Assembly: GCA_028554755.1 (NCBI GenBank)
Contig: JAPTOF010000015.1
Span: forward strand, 1,488,001 to 1,552,000
Origin: Cordia subcordata
Lineage: Eukaryota > Streptophyta > Magnoliopsida > Boraginales > Cordiaceae
DNA: 64,000 bases
Reading direction: 5' to 3'
Within the stretch, counting starts at the first letter, position 1. Each line of letters starts with the position of its first letter. Under the pieces are notes generated by a model. The model saw nothing but the letters and a program-made list of their open reading frames with translations, did not search any database and had not been told where the DNA came from. The position numbers and the translations under genes were made by a program. Shown piece after piece: positions 57,716 through 64,000 of this stretch.

Positions 57716-58700
57716 ATTGGATACATACATAATGATAACGCAAATGAATATGCAACATAATATGATGCAAGTATGATATGTATGTAATAGTGGAAAACAA
57801 CATACATCAAGCCTTTTTACATCATTTTCCATTTAGTAGATAAACCCTCAAACTACTATGATATAACAGTGTCTCAACCCTATTAACTTTGAATTCCATG
57901 GATGGCATGGCTAAACAAATGAATAGTCGAGTTAGGCTTCAGTCTATTTGGATAACGCTTATCTAGATAGATACTATCTAACGGTATCCAATCACGGCTT
58001 TATTTGGCCTCTCAAATCGCGTTGGGGCCTCTACCAATAGGATGGTCAAACCTATGATTCAAGTTGAGTGTATTTAACCACTACTTAGTGTCTCAGTCCC
58101 CGTCATCTATCTAGACTTAAGCCGTTCGATGGTATAGTGACTCTTATCCCCATGCCTTGAAAAGGTTTATAATGATGAACTCCATCGATAGGATGGTCGA
58201 ACCTCATTAATGCCCTTATGAATGTACCGTTAAGTCTACCTTACTAAATCAGGGTAACTGTGACACCCTTCGATAGGGAGGTCAATGTCGTTCACTTTTA
58301 GAGTGAACTGAATGTAAAAGGTCTTGGGATTTTCAATCCCCTCTCCCACTCAATATTTTGACCTTAAGGGTTTTATCTATTTATCTTGATCCCACTTGTT
58401 TCGAATATAAGCACCACATTTGAATCAAAAGACCCTAGAATGTTCTTGACTTGAGCCATCCAATGGACCGGATCTTTTGTCAGCAACTCATTAGGTCAAT
58501 CTTAGTAAAGAACTCCATCGATTGGATGGTCGAACTCACTACCACCTTTTGCGCTTTAAGATTCAACTTTGGGTTTCCAAGAATATTTCATAGTACTCAA
58601 ATAGATTCGACCTAATATTGGGCTTTTAGTGAACCCACAGGTTGGCAAGTTGACTTTCTCTATTAGCTAATTATATTTTGACTTTAGCTCTAAACACCCC
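57716..58700 (-). promoter_or_regulatory. Leader of copy D with repeated hairpin motifs
   Basis: Matches the leaders of copies B and C in reverse. Hairpin motifs such as AACTCCATCGATTGGATGGT and GAACTCCATCGATAGGATGG are at about 58511, 58264, 58178, 58121, 58024 and 57890. Confidence 0.7.
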
Positions 58701-60267
58701 TCTATTAGCTAATTGCCTACTGCAACAACTAAGATATAGTGTGCTGTGCTATGCAGTGGGCAAGCACTAATTAGGGATTAATTGAGGTTTAGGCTAAGTA
58801 GTGTATGTTCTTGGTATAACTGTGTGAACAATTTTGCACATATACCAAAACAATATTGCACACGTACCAAAAAGGAAATAAGCTTCTTATGCTATGTATT
58901 CATACTTGGGCCTTGCCAATTGCCACTATATATAGTACATGGCAACCCTAGTAAAGATAAGGTGCTAATAAGATTATTGTTTCCAATAAGGCCCCTCCTT
59001 ATTTTCTAGAAAAGAAATATTCTCTTTGGATAAGTCTTATCCTCTACTTCACACACTATAAATATCTTCCATGTGGGCCTCGCTTATCTAATTAAAACAT
59101 CCATAAGTTATATTAAGAAGACCCAAATAATTAAATCCTTTTTTAATTCTAAACTCAAATCTTAATTAAGCAATCCACATAATTAGCCATCCTCAATTAA
59201 CTACATCCAATTGGAACATGACTATCAGAGAGACCAAAATACATAATTACCCTTCGCTCCCAAAATAACCAAAATGTCCTCACCACCGCTTTGGCGACAT
59301 CAAGGCCACTTTAACCTCAATCTATTTCCACCAGAAGACTAAAGTCATACTCCAAGGATAATCACTAGCTAAGCAAGAGCTTGTCACCCACGCTACTGAC
59401 CTCTGTCTTTAACTAATCGAGTGAAATGACCAAAACGCCCCTCTATGTATAGCCATAGTCAAGGCCGGTCCATGCTAGTACTATAACCTCCAAAACTACA
59501 TCTGGAACCTTAAAATCTCTAGTCCTATACAATGATCATCCACTAATCATGGATCTCTTGATCTAGGGAATGACCCACAAGCCAAATGACCAATATACCC
59601 CTAAAGGGCAATATCACTAGTACTAGATTTTTAGTGATCAAGTGGACAAATCCAAGAGAGCACATAGACTCTACTGTTGCATATACATGTCCTAACTAAA
59701 TTAGAAAACAACATCTGACGTACGTGATAGATAATCTTATCACTGAAGACCTCTCCTTATGGTACATAAAGTGTTGCACCCTAACTCAGTTAATTCATCC
59801 ACACATGCTCAAGATTAAGACCATTGGTCACTCGAAAGCTGTGAGTATCATGTCTTCTATATATGACGGTACAATTCCTAGAAGACATACTTACGGTCAT
59901 CTTGTCCAATGTGTGATACACGTATTAGGAGCGTGGTCCAGAAAATCATCCAATGACCTAGGTAGATCACCCTTTCTAGGAGATTCGCCTATTATAACCT
60001 TTTCCCTGTAGAGTGCCTAACACTACTATCTGGCTATGGACCAATTTATGATATCACCAAATCTAGATTTGGACCTATTGTACATTCAGTCTCACTATGC
60101 ACCCAAGTCATTGATCCATATCATTGGGCTATCATACTTTGAACTAATGCACAAATAGAGAAACTATGCTATGCAAAACTCAATTATATGAACAATATTA
60201 TAAGTGTATTATATCTAGTATCTAATAATCACCATGTACTTGTGGTCTTTAGGGTATATAATCCCAA
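58700..60267 (-). repeat. 5' LTR of copy D, truncated
   Basis: Aligns with the 3' LTR from its start (TATTGGGATTATATACCC read from 60267) to about 58720. There it stops some 200 bases short: the final U5 part, the CCTAACA end and the primer-binding site are missing. A TATATATAG box lies near 58925 on the minus strand. Confidence 0.8.
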
Positions 60268-60628
60268 TATCTTCACACTCAACTTGAATCATGGGTTTGA
60301 CCACCCCGTCGGTGGAGGCCCCTAGGCAATTCGAGAGGCTAAACCAATAGTGATTGGGCACCGTTAGATAGTGTTTATCAAGATAAGCGATGTCCAAATA
60401 GACTTAAAACTAACTCAAGCATTCACTAGTTCGGCCATTCCATCGGTAGAGTTCGAGTGATAGAGTTGAGGCACTATTATATCACTGTAGCTTGAGGGTT
60501 AAACTACAAAATGGCAAATGATGTAGACAGCGCAATGTATGTTGTTTATCTACTATTACATACATATTACACGTGTATCCAGTTTATATTGCTCAATATT
60601 GATTGCGATCTATTGTTCGATATCCAGT
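60268..60628 (+). promoter_or_regulatory. Leader of copy C, second part
   Basis: Resumes at ACACTCAACTTGAATC and carries the fourth and fifth hairpin motifs at about 60295 and 60429, then leads to the gag start. It aligns with copy B from 49365 to 49526. Confidence 0.75.
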
Positions 60629-61486
60629 ATGACTTCCTTTAGTTCACCAGCTACAATTTTAAAGGGGCATAAGCTCACTGGTCCAAATTTTGTATATTAG
60701 AAAAGGAATTTGGACATAGTACTCACCGTCGAGGACCACAAGTATGTCCTGACTACTCTTTGTCCTGTTGTAAAGGCAAACTCTTCTGATGCTGTGCGTG
60801 ATATTGAGCAAAAATGATAAAAGGCCAATAGTATGGCTAAGTACTATAGGTTGACCTCCATGTTGGGTGTTCTGTAGAACAAGCATCAAAATATGGAAAC
60901 TGCCAGAGAGATCATGACTTCATTGTCTTTTATGTTTGCTGACAGAGTAGACCTACAAGGCAAGCTATATTAAGAGAGCTTATGACCACTAGAATGGCAA
61001 AGGGTTCATTTGTTAGAAAGTATGTGCTCAAGATGATGGAGTGCCTCAATACTACTGAGAACCTATGTGCAAACATTGATGAGCAGTTGCAGATGGATAT
61101 GATCTTGAAGACCCCTCTACTATCGTTCAATCAGTTCAAGTTCAACTATAATATGGGAAAGTTGAACATGAATCTAACAGAGTTATAAAGGAGCTCCAGG
61201 CAGTGGAGGCAATCATAAAGCCGACAAATCAGGCACATGTCTCTCAAACTTCTACACTTGGGCATCACTCGAAAGAGAAGAAGAAGCCTAAGATGAAAAG
61301 AAAGCAATAGTATGACCAAAAGAAGAAGAAGAGTACCCTTGGGCTAAAGTAGGGTGTAGATGTTAAGAAGCCTAAAAGGAAGTGCTTCACGTGTGGTGAG
61401 AAGGGTTATCGGAAGAAGAACTATCCTAAATACCAAGCCATTGGGCAAGGAGGTACATCCCTCGTGCTCTATGCTAAAACCAGTTG
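60629..61486 (+). pseudogene. Gag of copy C
   Basis: ATG at 60629: MTSFSSPATILKGHKLTGPN FVY-stop-KRNLDIVL, the stop being TAG at a conserved Trp. Then come AKYYRLTSMLGVL, TAREIMTSLSFMFADRVDLQ and, after a frame change, VRKYVLKMMECLNTTENLCA, SFNQFKFNYNMGKLNMNLTE. The basic stretch near 61270-61330 precedes the zinc knuckle CFTCGEKGYRKKNYPKY, where the conserved His and last Cys are both Tyr. It would have formed the particle; several stops make it inactive. Confidence 0.85.
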
Positions 61487-61493
61487 AGTGGTG

Positions 61494-62600
61494 GATTCTT
61501 CTGATTCTTGGATTATAGATTCAGGAGCCACTAATCATATTTGCAATTCTTTGTATGGGTTTCAAGTCATATGGGAGCTGAGTAGATGGGAGTTCGTTCT
61601 TATAGTCGACACAGGAGCGAAAGTTTAAGCTGTTGTAGTTGGTCGAGTTCGTTTTTTGTTTTTTTGTAGTGGAGTTTTAGTTTTGAACAATGTTTATTAT
61701 GTTTTAGACATTCGTAAAAACTTGGTTTTCGTTTCTCTTTTGTTGATGGATGGTTTTTTAGTATGTTTCATACTGATGTTGATATCAATAAAGATGGAAA
61801 TTTTATATGTTCTGACAGATTGTATAATAGTTTGTTCTATTTACACCCTATTGATGCTGCAACACACAATATAGAAAAAGTAGAGTCCCTTCAAAGGAAG
61901 GCTCCCCAAACCAATGATACTTATCGTTGGCATTTGTTTTTGGGACATATCAGTCAAAAACGCACTCAAAGGTTAGTCGAGGACGGGCCTTTTAGCTCAT
62001 CAGATCTCGAAGATCTACCTCAGTTTATTACCTGTGTTAAAGGGAAGGTGGCTAAAAGGTCATTCTCTTATAGTGGACAGAGAGCTGAAGAGGTATTGGA
62101 ATTGGTGCATACTGATGTATGCGGTCCTATGAGCACATCAGCTCGTAGAGGTTATGAGTATTTCATTATGTTTACAGATGATTACTCTAGATATGGTTAT
62201 GTTTATCTATGCGACGTAAGTCTGAATCCTCTAAGAATTCAAGGAATTTAAGGCTGAGACAGAGTGGAAATTAGATGAATAGATCAAAGCCATTTGATTA
62301 GATCGTGGTGGCAAATACCTTTCGAGTGAATTCAGGGATTATCTCACATCGCAAAGGATTACGGCATAGTTGACTGCACCAAGTACTCCCTCACGAATAG
62401 TATGGCAGAAAGAATGAACTGTACCCTCTTAGACATGGTAAGGTTTATGATGTCTTATGAATCGTTGCCTTTATCCTTTTGGGGATATGCCCTTGATACT
62501 GTAGTTTATATTCTAAATATGATGCCATCTAAGTCAATGCCTAGGGCACCTCATGAAATGTGGATAAGATACAAACCTATCTTGAGTCATTTATGCATTT
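61494..62600 (+). pseudogene. Protease and integrase of copy C
   Basis: The protease reads SWIIDSGATNHICNS at about 61510. The pre-integrase block is YRWHLFLGHISQKRTQRLVE with SSSDLEDLPQFITCVKGKVA (61920-62060), lacking the first Cys of the CxxC pair. The core has LVHTDVCGPMSTSARRGYEY (first Asp), FTDDYSRYGYVYL, then after a frameshift LDRGGKYLSSEFRDYL (second Asp) and MAERMNCTLLDMVRFMM (Glu, 62402). The C-terminal part continues SFWGYALDTVVYILNMMPSK. Catalytic residues are visible, but frames are broken at about 62250, 62380 and 62600. Confidence 0.88.
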
Positions 62601-62679
62601 AGGGATGTCTAGCTTATGTGTTGAGTAGCTCTACTACAAAGTTAGAACCTAGGTCAGAACTATGCTATTTCATTAGAAG

Positions 62680-64000
62680 GTGCTTATAAGCACACATGTT
62701 AGATACTTGGAGGATGATATAGTGATCCAAAAAACACCAAAATCTAGAGTTACTCTTGAGGAGATTTCTAATAAGTCTCCAGAAGCACCTACTGATATGG
62801 AAAAGGAAAGGCAGTCAGTTGCTACTAGTACACTAGAGCCTCATCGTAGTGGGAGAATTTTGAGACAACCCGACAAATACTATGGGGAGTACTTTGAGAC
62901 TTCTAAAAAGGATCAGGTTGAGGATATCACTAGTTATAATGAAGTAATTTTCGATATAAATGCTAACCGATGGCACAAGGCAATAGATTCTGAGTTAGAG
63001 TCTATCTACTCTAACAGTGTCTGGGAGCTTGTAAAAGCACTTAAAGGGGTAAAACCCATAAGGTGCAAATGGGTCTACAAGAGGAAAGAGGAGCTGATAG
63101 AAAGGTTAAAACCATCAAAGCCAGATTGGTAGCCAAGAGTTATACCCAGAAAAAAGATATCGAGTACAAGAAAACCTTCTCACCAGTAGCTATGCTCAAG
63201 TCCATCAGGACATTTCTTGCCATCACTTGTTATTATGACTATGAGATATGGCAAATGGACCTTAAGACAGCTTTTCTTAATGGAGAGCTTGATAAGACCA
63301 TTTATATGACCTAGCTAGAAGGGTACATTGCAGTAGGTCAAGAAAATATGGTGTGCAAGCTTAATAAGTCCATTTATGGGCTTAAGTGAGCATTTAGGGC
63401 ATAGAAAATCAAGTTTGATCATGTGATCCAGTCATTTGGGTTTGAGCATAACATTGATGAACCATGCGTGTATAAGAGGCACAACAGAAATGTTGTAGCT
63501 TTCCTAGTTCTGTATGTGGATGACATCTTATTGATTGGGAATTATGTAGAGATGCTTTCATCTATAAAGTTTTGGTTATCTTCTTAGTTTCACACGAAGG
63601 ATATGGGAAAAGCAAGCTATGTTCTTGGGATCAAAATCATACAAGACAAGAAGAACAGGAGGCTTGCGTTATCCCAAGCTTCCTACATAGAGAAGATATT
63701 GGTGAGACACAATATGGCAAACTCCAAGAAAGGTCTTTCACCTTCTAGACATAGAGTTACACTATCTCAGGACCAATGTCTTCAAACATCTAAAGAGGTA
63801 GAGAAGATAAAGAAGGTCTAATATGCTTTAGTAGTGAGAAGCCTTATGTATGACATGATGTATACCAGGCCAGATATCTATTATGATGTTGGCATGATTA
63901 GTAGATACCAATCAAATCTTGGACTAGATCACTGGACTGCAGTCAAGCAAATATTCAAGTTTCTTTGGAGAACTAAGGAATATGTGCTAGAATACCGTGC
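62680..64000 (+). pseudogene. Reverse transcriptase of copy C, continuing past the window
   Basis: A Ser/Glu-rich linker (EPHRSGRILRQPDKYYGEYF) leads to RT: NRWHKAIDSELESIYSNSVW, GVKPIRCKWVYKRKEE, then in another frame ARLVAKSYTQKKDIEYKKTF SPVAMLKSIRTFLA, QMDLKTAFLNGELDKTIYM, and stops near 63313, 63388 and 63403. The catalytic LYVDDILLIGN lies at about 63510. MGKASYVLGIKIIQDKKNRR and TRPDIYYDVGMISRYQSNLG follow to the edge. RNase H is outside the window. Confidence 0.9.

Larger units (their letters stand above)
52523..60267 (-). mobile_element. Long-LTR copia element, copy D, minus strand, inserted in copy C
   Basis: 3' LTR at 52523-54297, decayed pol at 54298-56860, gag at about 57180-57715, leader at about 57716-58700, and truncated 5' LTR at 58700-60267. 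The outer ends fall exactly at the break in the copy C leader. The candidate 5-base duplication is TTTTT on the left and TCTTC on the right, which match only if two C-to-T changes occurred. Total 7.7 kb. Pol is shorter than usual and heavily decayed. Confidence 0.8.
49527..64000 (+). mobile_element. Long-LTR copia element, copy C, with a nested minus-strand copy
   Basis: 5' LTR 49527-51307, leader 51308-52522, then an inserted related element (52523-60267), then the rest of the leader from 60268, gag from 60629, and pol to the window end. The two leader halves join in the order seen in copy B: ...GAATGG before the break, ACACTCAACTTGAATC after. The LTR starts TATTGGG where TGTTGGG is expected. 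The 3' LTR is outside the window. Stops occur throughout gag and pol. Confidence 0.87.

Noticed and set aside
1..64000. tRNA or rRNA genes
   Set aside because: I looked for tRNA-like A and B box pairs and rRNA blocks and saw none; a tRNAscan run could still find one.

Overview
This is a repeat-dense stretch of a plant nuclear genome, probably a dicot. The evidence is stacked LTR retrotransposons of plant lineages (Ty3/gypsy Tat-like, Ty1/copia), hAT-like and PIF/Harbinger DNA transposons, a TRIM element, and one intron-containing plant gene fragment. I saw no bacterial-style operon, rRNA, tRNA or CRISPR array. Nearly every coding region is broken by stops and frameshifts.

Layout, left to right. 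Positions 1-9818 hold most of a minus-strand Tat-lineage gypsy element: a candidate 5' LTR on the right, then gag, protease, RT, RNase H, an extra archaeal-type RNase H and integrase. Beyond pol lie a 28-bp hairpin tandem repeat and an antisense ORF carrying the putative gypsy-type transposon domain. Positions 10078-11024 (minus) are the first exons of a nicotinate/nicotinamide mononucleotide adenylyltransferase (NMNAT) gene, now broken and cut off by the Tat element. Positions 11362-11888 are a TRIM with a 5-bp target duplication, 14581-15110 a 530-bp hAT-type MITE with an 8-bp duplication, and 12131-13562 have unrecognised exon-like pieces.

Positions 16670-30304 are a nest. A small hAT-like element was entered by a 13-kb plus-strand copia element with unusual TA...TA LTR ends (duplication GAACG). 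That copia element was itself entered by a 1.85-kb solo LTR (duplication AGAAT) and by a 6.4-kb minus-strand LTR element. The 6.4-kb element has no pol but carries a degenerate ORF with a CCHC zinc knuckle. Positions 32318-33022 and 34245-35193 are two related hAT-like elements with CCGAA-rich or CCAAA-rich interiors. Positions 35935-38925 are a minus-strand PIF/Harbinger transposon with its Myb/SANT-like protein and a decayed transposase.

Positions 38926-64000 are dominated by one copia family (tentatively Angela-like) with LTRs of about 1.8 kb and a leader of about 1.6-1.9 kb before gag. One copy at 38926-41127 is cut short. A second starts at 46270 and is interrupted in its leader by a third, which starts at 49527. 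The third is interrupted in its leader by a fourth, minus-strand copy at 52523-60267. The third copy resumes at 60268 with gag and pol and runs off the window. The leader of this family carries a repeated imperfect hairpin motif, about five copies in each member. A second solo LTR (43813-45520) and a 307-bp tandem duplication (41347-41960) lie between them.

The least ordinary items are the repeated leader hairpins with self-nesting inside those leaders, the pol-less element with its own zinc-knuckle ORF, the copia element with TA/TA termini, and the hairpin satellite inside the Tat element. All calls rest on reading the sequence by eye. Family names come from motif recognition, without database searches.
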